A DNA stretch of 64,000 bases from Pedobacter arcticus A12 (lineage in GTDB: Bacteria > Bacteroidota > Bacteroidia > Sphingobacteriales > Sphingobacteriaceae), in contig NZ_JH947125.1 in the NCBI RefSeq assembly GCF_000302595.1, forward strand, positions 518,299-582,298, written 5' to 3'. The notes under the pieces were generated by a model that made no database searches, had not been told where the DNA came from, and was given only the letters and a program-made list of their open reading frames with translations. The number at the start of each line of letters is the position of its first letter. Position 1 is the stretch's first letter. Below are positions 10,075 to 18,881 of the stretch, one piece after another. The translations under genes were made by a program, and so were the position numbers.

Positions 10075-11142
10075 ATGAAAGATTTCCCCATAACAGTAAA
10101 AAGATCACTTGAACTTTTAGGTTTATTTTTATTAGGCTACATTATTATGGTAGCAAGTAATGTAATTATGCCCTTACTGTTGGCTTTCTTTTTGAGCATG
10201 CTTTTGTTGCCCGTCCAGCGCTTTTTAATGCGTAAAAGAGTTCCAAAGTCCTTGTCAATTATAATTCCTATTCTTTTTTTGCTGCTGGTGGTTGCGGGTT
10301 TAATATGGTTTTTTTCGGCGCAGGTTCAAATTTTAGTAGATGATTTTCCGCAGATTAAGAAGAATATAAATATACATCTGGATACTTTAAGTAAATGGGT
10401 AGGTAGTTTTACGCATTATTCTACCAAAGAGCAAATAGCTATTATTACCAAGCAAAGTGATAAATTACTAAACAGTACCGGCGCAATTTTAGGTAGTATT
10501 GCAGGTTCAGTTTCTGGCGCATTTATCTTTTTTGGTTTATTGCCAATTTACATTTACCTCATCCTGGCTTATAAAAATTTATTGTTAAAGTTTTGTATCA
10601 TGTGGTTTAGCAATGAGGATTTGCCAAAAGTAAAAGAAAGTATCCAACAGATAGAAAGCATTATCCAAAGCTATTTAATGGGTCTGTTGATTCAGATAGC
10701 CTATATCACGGTATTATTAGGCGGTATTCTTTGGATTGTAGGGATAAAACACGCATTGCTAATTGGGGTATTGTTCGCTATCTTAAACCTTATCCCATAC
10801 ATTGGGGCACTCTTCGGTAATATTTTAGGAGTAATGTTAACGGTAAGTTCGTCTCAAGAATTATGGCCAGTATTTACGGTTTTAATTGTGATTGCCGTTG
10901 TTCAGTTTTTAGACAATAATATCTTGATGCCACGTATTGTAGGTTCTAAAGTTCAGATAAACAGTTTGGTAGCCATTGTAGGGATTGTAATTGCAGGTAG
11001 TTTGGCAGGTATTTCAGGAATGTTTTTAGCACTACCAATAATTGCAGTATTAAAAATAGTATTTGACCGTACCGAACATTTTAAACAATGGGGAGTAGTA
11101 ATTGGAACAGATGTACCAGAAGAAAATCCGTTAAAAGAATAG
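10075..11142 (+). CDS. AI-2E family membrane permease (first of two)
   Basis: The 355-aa integral membrane protein has about eight hydrophobic segments: two near the N-terminus, a soluble loop at about 80-140, and a cluster in the second half containing LIPYIGALFGNILGV and FLDNNILMPRIVGSKVQIN. These match the AI-2E transporter family (PF01594), whose members include the quorum-signal exporter TqsA and Na+/H+ antiporters. The real substrate here is unknown. It is convergent with the BamA-like gene, the two ends being 34 nt apart. A second paralogue lies at 24694. Confidence 0.85.
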   Translation: MKDFPITVKRSLELLGLFLLGYIIMVASNVIMPLLLAFFLSMLLLPVQRFLMRKRVPKSLSIIIPILFLLLVVAGLIWFFSAQVQILVDDFPQIKKNINIHLDTLSKWVGSFTHYSTKEQIAIITKQSDKLLNSTGAILGSIAGSVSGAFIFFGLLPIYIYLILAYKNLLLKFCIMWFSNEDLPKVKESIQQIESIIQSYLMGLLIQIAYITVLLGGILWIVGIKHALLIGVLFAILNLIPYIGALFGNILGVMLTVSSSQELWPVFTVLIVIAVVQFLDNNILMPRIVGSKVQINSLVAIVGIVIAGSLAGISGMFLALPIIAVLKIVFDRTEHFKQWGVVIGTDVPEENPLKE

Positions 11143-11176
11143 AGATAAGGGCTGTCCAGATGATGCTGGCTTACAG

Positions 11177-12304
11177 TTAAAAAGCTTCTCCCAAAGAAAT
11201 ATAAAAGCCACTAATTCTTTTTTCGCCAACAGGTTTTTCGCCCATGGCATAATCAATACGTAATGCTAAGCCTTTTTCTAAATCAAAAAAGAACCGAGCA
11301 CCCAGGCCATAAGTAGGTTTAAAATTGCTTTGGCTAAAACTATTTTTGCCATATACTTTCCCAGCGCCACCAAACGCAACTACACCAAATCTGGGTATTG
11401 GTCTGTACCTGATTTCTGCCTGCGATGTAATTAGGTTTTCATCTCTAAACCTTCCGCTGTAATAGCCACGCATAAATTGGTCATTGCCCAATTGCCTTAA
11501 ATTATAAAAGGGAATAACCTTGTTACTAATTAAACCTTCATAAGTAGCATTTAACGCAATATTCAACGATTTTGTTAGCGTGTAAAAATTTCTAAGGTCT
11601 GCAGTAACCAAGCTACCGTTGTAATTTGGCGACCCAAAAAAATTGGGTGCATATCCGTACTGCAGCTTTGCATAAAATCCTTTTGAAGGGTAGGGTACAT
11701 TATCTCGTGAATCAAAAAAGGAGGTTGCTTTAAAAAACATAAACTCTCCACCATCTCTATCGTTCAAAACCGGACTAATGCTGTAAATACCGGCAGGATC
11801 TTTAGCGGTAAACTTCTGGTTTTCATATTCAAGCCCACCTCCCAAATAAAAATGAGTAAAAACCTCACGTTCTAATTCTCCGTTAAGCTTAAAGCGGCGT
11901 AGGTTTACTTTGTCTTCATCGGCTAAAGAAGTGTGGTTCCCTATCCCATAAAAATTAAAAGGCTGGTTTATAAATTTAGCTTCTGCAATATAATGGTATT
12001 TGTTCTGCGCTGTCCAAACATCGGTTTTAAAACTTATTTGTACACGTTTTTTGGTGCTAAAACCAACAACGCCATAGGCTTGAGAGGCTTTGATATTAGG
12101 GTCATTTTTATCGGTATAAAAAGAATAAATACCTACTGCACCCAATGTTAAGCCAGCTTCTTGTGAGTAGCCAAGCAGCGGAAGGGGTAAAAAACTATTG
12201 TGTCGGGTGGTGTCGTCAGAAAAAACCTTATTAAAAATTTTGCGCTGTGCACTAAGTTGTAACGAAAATAAAACAAGCGTTAAAACGTAAAATAGTTTCT
12301 TCAT
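11177..12304 (-). CDS. BamA/TamA-type outer-membrane beta-barrel protein without POTRA domains
   Basis: The 375-aa product has a signal peptide (MKKLFYVLTLVLFSLQLSAQ) followed by alternating amphipathic strands ending in a C-terminal Phe, as expected for an outer-membrane barrel. The segments FDSRDNVPYPSKGFYAKL, LRQLGNDQFMRGYYSGRF and EIRYRPIPRFGVVAF match the bacterial surface antigen (Omp85) domain, including the conserved RGY turn of the lid loop. The length leaves no room for POTRA repeats, so a BamA-like assembly function is unlikely; such short members are common in Bacteroidota and of unknown role. It is transcribed divergently from the deoxyhypusine-synthase-like gene. Confidence 0.85.
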   Translation of the reverse strand: MKKLFYVLTLVLFSLQLSAQRKIFNKVFSDDTTRHNSFLPLPLLGYSQEAGLTLGAVGIYSFYTDKNDPNIKASQAYGVVGFSTKKRVQISFKTDVWTAQNKYHYIAEAKFINQPFNFYGIGNHTSLADEDKVNLRRFKLNGELEREVFTHFYLGGGLEYENQKFTAKDPAGIYSISPVLNDRDGGEFMFFKATSFFDSRDNVPYPSKGFYAKLQYGYAPNFFGSPNYNGSLVTADLRNFYTLTKSLNIALNATYEGLISNKVIPFYNLRQLGNDQFMRGYYSGRFRDENLITSQAEIRYRPIPRFGVVAFGGAGKVYGKNSFSQSNFKPTYGLGARFFFDLEKGLALRIDYAMGEKPVGEKRISGFYISLGEAF

Positions 12305-12437
12305 TAATGATGGTTTGCTTCTTGATCATGTCAACAGCCATGGGCTTTTTGCTTTTAGCCCGCTGCTTTGAAAGCGCAATATAAAGTTTTAAAAGCCATC
12401 AAAAAATAAAGGTTTTCTTTCAATGCGGTTAAAAGCC

Positions 12438-12445
12438 TATTTTTG
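12438..12445 (+). promoter_or_regulatory. Promoter -7 box of the deoxyhypusine-synthase-like gene
   Basis: TATTTTTG fits TAnnTTTG exactly and lies 17 nt before the ATG, leaving a leader of only about 10 nt. No clear -33 box. Confidence 0.55.
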
Positions 12446-12462
12446 CAAAAAAAAAAATTACT

Positions 12463-13443
12463 ATGAGCAATCAGAGAGGTCCAATTTCTCAGTTTATTGA
12501 GAAAAACTATTTGCACTTTAACGCGGCTGCATTAATGGATGCGGCTAAAGGATATGAAACCCATTTAGACGAGGGTGGAAAAATGATGATTACCCTTGCC
12601 GGCGCAATGAGTACAGCAGAATTGGGTATCTCTTTGGCAGAAATGATTAGACAAGATAAGGTTTCTATTATTTCTTGTACTGGCGCAAATTTAGAGGAAG
12701 ATATCATGAATTTGGTGGCGCATTCGCACTATAAACGTGTTCCTAATTATAGAGATTTAAGTCCACAGGATGAGTGGGATTTGTTAGAAAACCACTATAA
12801 CCGCGTTACCGATACTTGTATTCCAGAGGAAGAAGCATTCAGAAGGTTACAGAAGCACATCGAAAAAATATGGACAGATGCAGAAACCGCAGGAGAGCGT
12901 TACTTTCCACATGAATATATGTACAAAATGCTTTTAAGTGGCGATTTGGAACAATATTATGAAATTGACCCAAAAAACTCGTGGATGTTAGCAGCGGCAG
13001 AAAAAAACTTGCCAATTGTGGTTCCAGGATGGGAAGATTCTACCATGGGTAATATTTTCACTTCAAACGTAATTAAAGGCAAATTGAAAGCGTCTACCAT
13101 GAAAAGCGGTATCGAGTATATGGCTTGGTTGGCAGATTGGTATCCGAAAAATTCAAGCGGTAAAGGCGTTGGCTTTTTCCAGATTGGCGGTGGAATAGCG
13201 GGTGATTTTCCAATCTGTGTAGTACCTATGCTTTATCAGGATTTAGAAATGGAAAACATTCCTTTCTGGAGCTATTTCTGCCAAATTTCTGACTCTACCA
13301 CTTCTTACGGTTCGTATTCTGGAGCAGTGCCTAACGAAAAAATCACTTGGGGGAAACTCGATATCAATACACCAAAGTTTATTGTGGAGTCTGACGCTAC
13401 TATTGTAGTGCCTTTAATGTTTGCCTGGATTTTAAAACAATAA
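12463..13443 (+). CDS. Deoxyhypusine synthase-like protein
   Basis: This 326-aa cytoplasmic enzyme belongs to the deoxyhypusine synthase family (PF01916). Visible landmarks are LAGAMSTAELG and CTGANLEEDI of the NAD-binding core, FQIGGGIAGDFPICV, and SGAVPNEKITWGKL near the C-terminus. The last carries the Lys (about residue 298) equivalent to the catalytic Lys of the eukaryotic enzyme. Deoxyhypusine synthase moves the aminobutyl group of spermidine to eIF5A, which bacteria lack. Bacterial members are thought to act on polyamines, for example as homospermidine synthases, but no function can be assigned here. It has its own promoter and a strong terminator, so it is probably monocistronic. Confidence 0.9.
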   Translation: MSNQRGPISQFIEKNYLHFNAAALMDAAKGYETHLDEGGKMMITLAGAMSTAELGISLAEMIRQDKVSIISCTGANLEEDIMNLVAHSHYKRVPNYRDLSPQDEWDLLENHYNRVTDTCIPEEEAFRRLQKHIEKIWTDAETAGERYFPHEYMYKMLLSGDLEQYYEIDPKNSWMLAAAEKNLPIVVPGWEDSTMGNIFTSNVIKGKLKASTMKSGIEYMAWLADWYPKNSSGKGVGFFQIGGGIAGDFPICVVPMLYQDLEMENIPFWSYFCQISDSTTSYGSYSGAVPNEKITWGKLDINTPKFIVESDATIVVPLMFAWILKQ

Positions 13444-13463
13444 CTCTGACGGCTTATCAGAAT

Positions 13464-13507
13464 CAAAATAAAAGGGATTTATCGTCAGATAAATCCCTTT
13501 TATTTTG
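13464..13507. terminator. Strong bidirectional terminator
   Basis: A perfect stem of about 19-20 bp (caaaataaaagggatttatc with its complement) closes a GTCA loop. It is rich in A on the left and T on the right, so it could serve both converging genes. Confidence 0.85.
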
Positions 13508-13603
13508 ACCATTGACCATTGACCATTGACCATTGACCATTGACCATTGACCATTGACCATTTACCATTGACCATTGACCATTTACCATTGACCATTTAC
13601 CAT
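13506..13603. repeat. 14-copy tandem 7-mer array (TGACCAT)
   Basis: 98 bp made of exactly 14 heptamers, TGACCAT with occasional TTACCAT variants towards the right. The array ends flush against the stop codon of the minus-strand gene at 13604 and starts inside the terminator stem. Confidence 0.95.
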
Positions 13604-14038
13604 CTACACCTTATAAGCTTGCCTAGCCAATAATTTCCACTCGCCATTTTTCTGTTTGGTGAAAACCAACATAATTCCTAAGTAAACCTCGCCAGGGTTT
13701 CCGCTGTCGTTAGTTTTTGCGTATAAATTATGTCTTACAATCGCCGTGTTTCCATCAAGCTGAATGCTTTGTTTGGTAATGTCAATGGTTACAAAATCCG
13801 ACTGGTTGGTTACCAATGCCTGCACAAATTCTTTTTTGTTCTGGATTTTCCCACTAGAGTGTCCGTAACTCAAGTTGTCATTGGCTATGTATTCTAAATC
13901 AGCCTGACGACCACTAATTAATGAGTTAATTAAATAAGTTACTGCATTTTCCACCTCAGCCTTTTTGTCCTGTGCTTTCAAGTTCACATTAATCATCGAA
14001 ATAATTAAGGCTAAAAGAACGATTTTTTTCATATTCAT
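13604..14038 (-). CDS. Secreted SnoaL/NTF2-like (DUF4440-type) protein
   Basis: The 144-aa protein has an N-terminal signal peptide (MNMKKIVLLALIISMINVNLKAQ without the last residues). The rest fits the cone-shaped NTF2-like fold: an N-terminal helix pair with a LISGRQADLEYIANDNLSY turn, then strands TIDITKQSIQLDGNTAIVRH, VYLGIMLVFTKQKNGEWKLL and a final ARQAYK. These proteins bind small ligands or act as light-duty isomerases; no function is assignable here. Either of two Met codons (1 or 3) may start it. The stop codon abuts the 7-mer array. Confidence 0.75.
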   Translation of the reverse strand: MNMKKIVLLALIISMINVNLKAQDKKAEVENAVTYLINSLISGRQADLEYIANDNLSYGHSSGKIQNKKEFVQALVTNQSDFVTIDITKQSIQLDGNTAIVRHNLYAKTNDSGNPGEVYLGIMLVFTKQKNGEWKLLARQAYKV

Positions 14039-14119
14039 AATTTTAAATGTGCTACTAAATTAGATTTTTAGATTCAATGTAAAGATTAAAAATAGCTAAA
14101 ACTGCCTGCTCAATTTTTT

Positions 14120-14127
14120 TAACTTTG
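14120..14127 (+). promoter_or_regulatory. Possible promoter -7 box of the aminotransferase gene
   Basis: TAACTTTG matches TAnnTTTG, 20 nt before the ATG at 14148. No -33 box is evident. Confidence 0.45.
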
Positions 14128-14147
14128 GGGTATTATATAAATGATTT

Positions 14148-15404
14148 ATGAAAGTATCTGCATTAGCACAATCATTAGTTGGGTCCGAGATTATTAAAAT
14201 TGCTGGCGAGGTTAACGAGATGAAGGCGAAAGGAATTGCCGTTGCCAATTTAACCATCGGCGATTTTGACCCCAATTTATTCCCGATACCAAAAGTTTTA
14301 GAAGATAATATCGTAAAAGCTTACGCTGCGCACCAAACTAATTATCCACCAGCGGATGGTGTTTTGTCTTTACGGGAAAGTGTTGCGCACTTTTTAAATA
14401 AAAGATTGGGTTTAGCTTACGATGCTAAAAGTGAGATTTTGATATCCGGAGGTTCCAGACCTTTAATTTATGCCACGTATTTGGCCTTACTTGATGCTGG
14501 TGATACCGTGATTTATCCGGCACCGTCTTGGAATAATAACCACTATGTACATCTTTTGGGAGCAAACGGAATTGCAGTTCCAACTCTCCCAGAAAACAAC
14601 TTTATGCCAACTGGAGCTGATTTAAAGCCGTTTTTGAAAGGGGCAACTTTGTTGGCGCTATGTTCCCCGTTGAACCCAACAGGAACTATGTTTTCTGCAA
14701 AAGATTTAAAGGAAATAAGTGAATTGGTTTTAAAAGAAAATCAATCGAGAGGGGCTAACGAAAAACCTTTATATATCCTTTATGATCAAATTTATTCGCA
14801 ATTAACCTTTGGTAATCACCTACATGTTGATCCCGTTAGTTTGGTTCCGGCTTTACGCGATTATACCATTTTTATTGATGGAAGCTCTAAATGTTTTGCT
14901 GCAACCGGCGTTAGGGTAGGTTGGGGCTTTGGCCCGGCTGCTATCATCAGTAAAATGAAGGCAATTGTTGGGCACATGGGCGCTTGGGCGCCAAAAGCAG
15001 AACAGGTAGCAATGGGCCACTTTATTGATGATGAAAAGGCTGTTGATGGTTTTTTAAATACTTTTAAAGCGAAAGTAAAAACAAGCTTAGATAGCCTTTA
15101 TGCGGGATTAATTTCTTTGAAAAATGAAGGTTTCGCCATTGATGCCATTGAACCAATGGGGGCAATTTACCTAACTATAAAAATAGATTATGTAGGTAAA
15201 ACCACTTCTGGAGGAGAGGTTTTGGACACACCTACCAAATTGAATTTTTATTTAATTAAAGAGGCTAACATTGCTTTAGTTCCTTTTTCTGCTTTCGGTA
15301 CAGAAGAAATGTGCTGGTTTAGAGCTTCTGTTGGGGCGTGTTCAGCGGAAGAGATAGAAAGTAAGATTCCTGCTTTAAAACAGGCTTTGTTGAGTTTGAA
15401 GTAA
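14148..15404 (+). CDS. Class I/II pyridoxal-phosphate aminotransferase
   Basis: This 418-aa cytoplasmic enzyme of the aspartate-aminotransferase fold type I has the glycine-rich cofactor segment SGGSRPLIYATYLALLDAGD, the substrate-side YPAPSWNNN, the Asn of SPLNPTGTMFS, YDQIYS with its Asp and Tyr, and FIDGSSKCFAATGVRVGW with the Schiff-base Lys at about 248. A C-terminal Arg in FRASVGA fits the carboxylate-binding Arg. The family transfers amino groups between amino acids and 2-oxo acids; the amino donor is not determined by sequence. It is monocistronic in appearance and convergent with the TPR-like gene. Confidence 0.9.
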   Translation: MKVSALAQSLVGSEIIKIAGEVNEMKAKGIAVANLTIGDFDPNLFPIPKVLEDNIVKAYAAHQTNYPPADGVLSLRESVAHFLNKRLGLAYDAKSEILISGGSRPLIYATYLALLDAGDTVIYPAPSWNNNHYVHLLGANGIAVPTLPENNFMPTGADLKPFLKGATLLALCSPLNPTGTMFSAKDLKEISELVLKENQSRGANEKPLYILYDQIYSQLTFGNHLHVDPVSLVPALRDYTIFIDGSSKCFAATGVRVGWGFGPAAIISKMKAIVGHMGAWAPKAEQVAMGHFIDDEKAVDGFLNTFKAKVKTSLDSLYAGLISLKNEGFAIDAIEPMGAIYLTIKIDYVGKTTSGGEVLDTPTKLNFYLIKEANIALVPFSAFGTEEMCWFRASVGACSAEEIESKIPALKQALLSLK

Positions 15405-15448
15405 TTGATGAAATTTGGGTATCTATCGAAAAGATTGATGCTCAAATT

Positions 15449-16390
15449 TTATTGTTTTGCCAGCCTTGTTAACTCTCTCAAATCTGCCAAATAAATACTG
15501 TGTTCATCATCAATCAATTTTTTGGCTCTCGCCAAATCTTGAAGTGCCACGGCGTTGTCTCCAACTTTAATTTTGGTTTTGGCCAATAGCAATGAAGTTT
15601 CTATTTCGCCTTCAATATAATGCTGATTTATAGCAATGCTATTAGCTTGTATAAAAAACCATTTTGCCTGCGTAAGCTTTTTGGCTTTTAAATAAACTTT
15701 CCCTAAAAACAGGTAACAATTAAACTCGTTGTGCTTTCCTTTAGCCCTATTACTCATGGGTAAAACTCTTGATATAATTAGGTTTTCGGCTTTTGCCGTT
15801 AAGCCCTGCGTTAAAGCAATTTTAGCTTCGGTAAACACCAAATCGTACCTTTCATTAATACTATAAAACCTTTGTAGGCTATCTTTAGCTGTTTTCACAA
15901 AGCGCATTGCTTCCGTTAGGCGGTTGTCCAGATAGCTTATTTTAATGAGGTTCAAACATATATTTGCTTTTTGTAAACTATCTTCTGTGTTAATGAATGC
16001 GTGGCTTAATAGCTTTAAAGAGAGGTTGTGATTGCCATTGTAAAACTCGTTAATACCTAAAATTTCTTCCAAATTTGTTTCAATTTTCTCATCATTCTGG
16101 ATGTTCAAGATGCTCGACACGAAAAAGTAAGTGTTGAGCGAACTAAAATAAATATTTTCTGAAAGTGTATTTAACGAACTGCGAACGAAACGCTTGGGCG
16201 TAATTTTCTTTAAGCTGTCGGCGTTTAATACTGGGTTTTTATCGGAATTGATTTTTTGATAGGTGTTGCTGGGTTCTGTAAAAGCATTGGCACTTAACTG
16301 AAAGAAGATCAAGTGCAACAGCAAAAGTTTGGCGACAAAGCTTGAGTCACTGCTTGTTTTTTGAATTGATGATTTAATGATGTTAAACAT
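15449..16390 (-). CDS. TPR-like repeat protein of unknown function
   Basis: The 313-aa product has a hydrophobic N-terminal stretch (KLLLLHLIFFQLSANA) that looks like a signal peptide after a polar leader. From about residue 110 on, the sequence is made of paired helices in tetratricopeptide style, such as NICLNLIKISYLDNRLTEAM, YLFLGKVYLKAKKLTQAKWF and SLLLAKTKIKVGDNAVALQD. Such solenoids mediate protein-protein contacts. No catalytic domain is seen. It lacks the DNA-binding or kinase module that often follows such repeats in Bacteroidota regulators. Confidence 0.65.
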   Translation of the reverse strand: MFNIIKSSIQKTSSDSSFVAKLLLLHLIFFQLSANAFTEPSNTYQKINSDKNPVLNADSLKKITPKRFVRSSLNTLSENIYFSSLNTYFFVSSILNIQNDEKIETNLEEILGINEFYNGNHNLSLKLLSHAFINTEDSLQKANICLNLIKISYLDNRLTEAMRFVKTAKDSLQRFYSINERYDLVFTEAKIALTQGLTAKAENLIISRVLPMSNRAKGKHNEFNCYLFLGKVYLKAKKLTQAKWFFIQANSIAINQHYIEGEIETSLLLAKTKIKVGDNAVALQDLARAKKLIDDEHSIYLADLRELTRLAKQ

Positions 16391-16552
16391 TAGCTTTTAT
16401 AAGCAAAAAATATTTGGGCATAATTTTTTTATATTTAGAGATAGCGGAAAAGTAGAGCAATATCAGAAAATAATCACACAAATTTCTATATAGAAGCAAT
16501 CTGTAAACCTAAGATGGATTTATAGAGAATAAATGAAATAAACATATTTAAA

Positions 16553-17323
16553 ATGGACTACAGCAATATATTAATGGAAACAGATGGCGATATTTTAAAA
16601 ATCACCATCAATCGTCCCGAAAAATTAAATGCCTTAAACAAGCAAACTTTGGTAGAATTGAATCATGTTTTGTTGGATGCTTTTGAAAACGCTAAAGTTG
16701 GCGGAATTATAATTACAGGTTCGGGAGAAAAAGCCTTTGTTGCCGGTGCCGATATCTCGGAGTTTGCCAATTACAATCAGGAAGAAGGGGAGAATCTTGC
16801 GAGAGACGGTCAGTACAAAGTTTTTGATTTGATAGCAAATGCACAAAAGCCAATTATCGCTGCAATCAATGGTTTTGCGCTAGGTGGTGGATTAGAGCTC
16901 GCTTTAGCGTGTCATATCAGGTTTGCAAGCGAAAATGCGAAACTTGGTTTGCCAGAAGTTTCGCTCGGGTTAATACCCGGTTACGGCGGTACACAGCGTT
17001 TAACGCAAGTTGTTGGTAAAGGAAAAGCGATGGAATTAATCTTAAGCGCCAATATGATCGATGCGGATGAAGCATCAAAAATGGGTTTGGTCAATAAAGT
17101 TTGCGCTTTAGACCAGCTACTGCCAGAAGCTAAAAGTCTGTTAAAAACCATTTTATCGCGTTCTCCAAAAGCTGTTGCAGCTGCTATTTTAGCTGTCAAT
17201 GCTGCTGTAAGCACTAATGGGTTTGCCACTGAGATAGTAGAATTTGGGAAATGTTTTGGCAACGAAGATTTTAAAGAAGGTGTGAGTGCGTTTTTAGGAA
17301 AACGTAAACCAAATTTTAAGTAA
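16553..17323 (+). CDS. Enoyl-CoA hydratase/isomerase (crotonase family)
   Basis: The 256-aa protein has the full crotonase length. Oxyanion-hole segments are AFVAGADISEF and INGFALGGGLELALAC; the two catalytic Glu residues of true hydratases are both present (GGGLELALAC and GLPEVSLGLIPGYGGTQRL). It should hydrate trans-2-enoyl-CoA to 3-hydroxyacyl-CoA in fatty-acid or amino-acid breakdown. It stands alone here, with no neighbouring thiolase or dehydrogenase, and lies just ahead of the two-component block in the same direction. Confidence 0.9.
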   Translation: MDYSNILMETDGDILKITINRPEKLNALNKQTLVELNHVLLDAFENAKVGGIIITGSGEKAFVAGADISEFANYNQEEGENLARDGQYKVFDLIANAQKPIIAAINGFALGGGLELALACHIRFASENAKLGLPEVSLGLIPGYGGTQRLTQVVGKGKAMELILSANMIDADEASKMGLVNKVCALDQLLPEAKSLLKTILSRSPKAVAAAILAVNAAVSTNGFATEIVEFGKCFGNEDFKEGVSAFLGKRKPNFK

Positions 17324-17441
17324 TTTACTGAGTTTTAATTTAATTTAAATTCTTAGTAGTTAATTGTGTAGAAAGTTTTTCCCATTAAAAATAAATATTT
17401 ATATTCGCTTAAGACAATTTTAATTGGAAATATACTGATCC

Positions 17442-18863
17442 ATGAAGAAAATACTCATCGTTGATGACGAAGTAAATATTGGTTTGCTACTTGCCAAATT
17501 TTTAGGGCGGAATGGTTTCGAAGTAAAAACAGCAACTTCTGGAGTTTCTGCTTTTGAGATTTTAGAAAAAGAAGAATTTAATTTGGTGCTTTGTGATTTT
17601 AGATTAGAAGATACCGATGGAAGGGAGATTCTAAAAAAAATCAAACTTAATTACCCGCGTACCGGTGTAATTATCATTACGGGTTATTCCGATATTAAGT
17701 TAGCGGTAGAGTTAATTAAAATGGGTGCTTATGATTATATCACCAAGCCACTCTATCCGGATGAGATTTTAAATACCATTAAGAAAGCTATTGATACCCA
17801 GCAGGCTTTGAATGAGGAAATGGATAAACCAAAATCTTCAACAGAGCCCGGTAAAAACAGAGAAGTCAGCAATCAGGATTTCCGTCAGGAAGATTATGTA
17901 ATAGGGCAAAGTGGGCCTGCAAAAGAATTGATTCGTCAGATTGATTTAGTTGCTCCAACGACTTACAGTGTAATTTTAATCGGCGAAAGCGGAACTGGAA
18001 AAGAGTCGGTAGCAAAAAGCATCCACCTAAAAAGCCCGAGAAAAGATAAGCCTTTTGTTGCGATGGACTGTGGTTCTTTAACCAAAGAATTAGCAGGTTC
18101 AGAGTTTTTTGGTCACGAAAAAGGCTCCTTTACCGGTGCGTTATACACCAAAATTGGTCATTTTGAAATGGCAAACGGAGGCACTTTGTTTTTAGATGAG
18201 GTAGGCAACTTATCCTACGAAATCCAAGCGGCTTTATTAAGAACAGTGCAGGAGCGCAAGGTTAAAAGAATTGGTTCAACCAAAGAAATTGATTTAGACG
18301 TACGTATTATTGTAGCCACCAACGAAAACTTGATTGACGCAATAGCCAAAGGAAAGTTTAGAGAGGATTTGTACCATCGTTTTAATGAATTTGGTATTTA
18401 TATGCCACCGTTAAGAGAACGCGGAAAAGACATCATGATTTTTGCCGAATATTTCTTGCTCTCGGCAAATAAGGAATTAAACAAAGGGGTTAAAGGTTTT
18501 TCTGCAGAAGTGGAAGAAAGTTTTTTAACATACCCTTGGCCTGGAAACGTAAGAGAATTAAAGAATGTGCTAAGGCGAGCTGTTTTACTCACCGAAGGCG
18601 ATTTTATCCAAACCAAAGCTTTGCCCTTGGAGATTTCTACTTTTTCTAAAGTCTCGGCTTTTGAAAGCGCTGTGGAAAACGTAAGTACCAATAACCACAG
18701 AGAGAAAAAACTCGATTTAAAAAACGCAGCTTTAGAGGCTGAATATGATACCATTCTTAAAGTTTTGAGGGAAGTAAATTTCAACAAAACAAAAGCAGCG
18801 CAAATTCTAAATATTGATAGAAAAACGTTGTACAACAAAATGAAAGCAATTAATATGGATTAA
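17442..18863 (+). CDS. Sigma-54-dependent response regulator (NtrC family)
   Basis: This 473-aa regulator has three domains. Residues 1-120 are a receiver with Asp52 (LVLCDFRLED) as phosphorylation site. Residues about 155-385 are a sigma-54 AAA+ ATPase with Walker A GESGTGKE at 181-188, Walker B GGTLFLDEVG and the loop GSFTGA, the sigma-54 contact, in which the usual second residue Ala is Ser. The C-terminus is a Fis-type helix-turn-helix (NKTKAAQILNIDRKTLYNKM). It should activate transcription at -24/-12 promoters when phosphorylated. It heads a same-direction block with two kinases and a receiver; the 941-aa kinase starts 18 nt downstream, so that kinase is the natural partner. Confidence 0.93.
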   Translation: MKKILIVDDEVNIGLLLAKFLGRNGFEVKTATSGVSAFEILEKEEFNLVLCDFRLEDTDGREILKKIKLNYPRTGVIIITGYSDIKLAVELIKMGAYDYITKPLYPDEILNTIKKAIDTQQALNEEMDKPKSSTEPGKNREVSNQDFRQEDYVIGQSGPAKELIRQIDLVAPTTYSVILIGESGTGKESVAKSIHLKSPRKDKPFVAMDCGSLTKELAGSEFFGHEKGSFTGALYTKIGHFEMANGGTLFLDEVGNLSYEIQAALLRTVQERKVKRIGSTKEIDLDVRIIVATNENLIDAIAKGKFREDLYHRFNEFGIYMPPLRERGKDIMIFAEYFLLSANKELNKGVKGFSAEVEESFLTYPWPGNVRELKNVLRRAVLLTEGDFIQTKALPLEISTFSKVSAFESAVENVSTNNHREKKLDLKNAALEAEYDTILKVLREVNFNKTKAAQILNIDRKTLYNKMKAINMD

Positions 18864-18881
18864 CCTTTACCGCAACCCAAC

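Noticed and set aside
13506-13603. CRISPR or direct-repeat origin array
   Set aside because: Plain 7-mer tandem without spacers, replication genes or DnaA boxes nearby.
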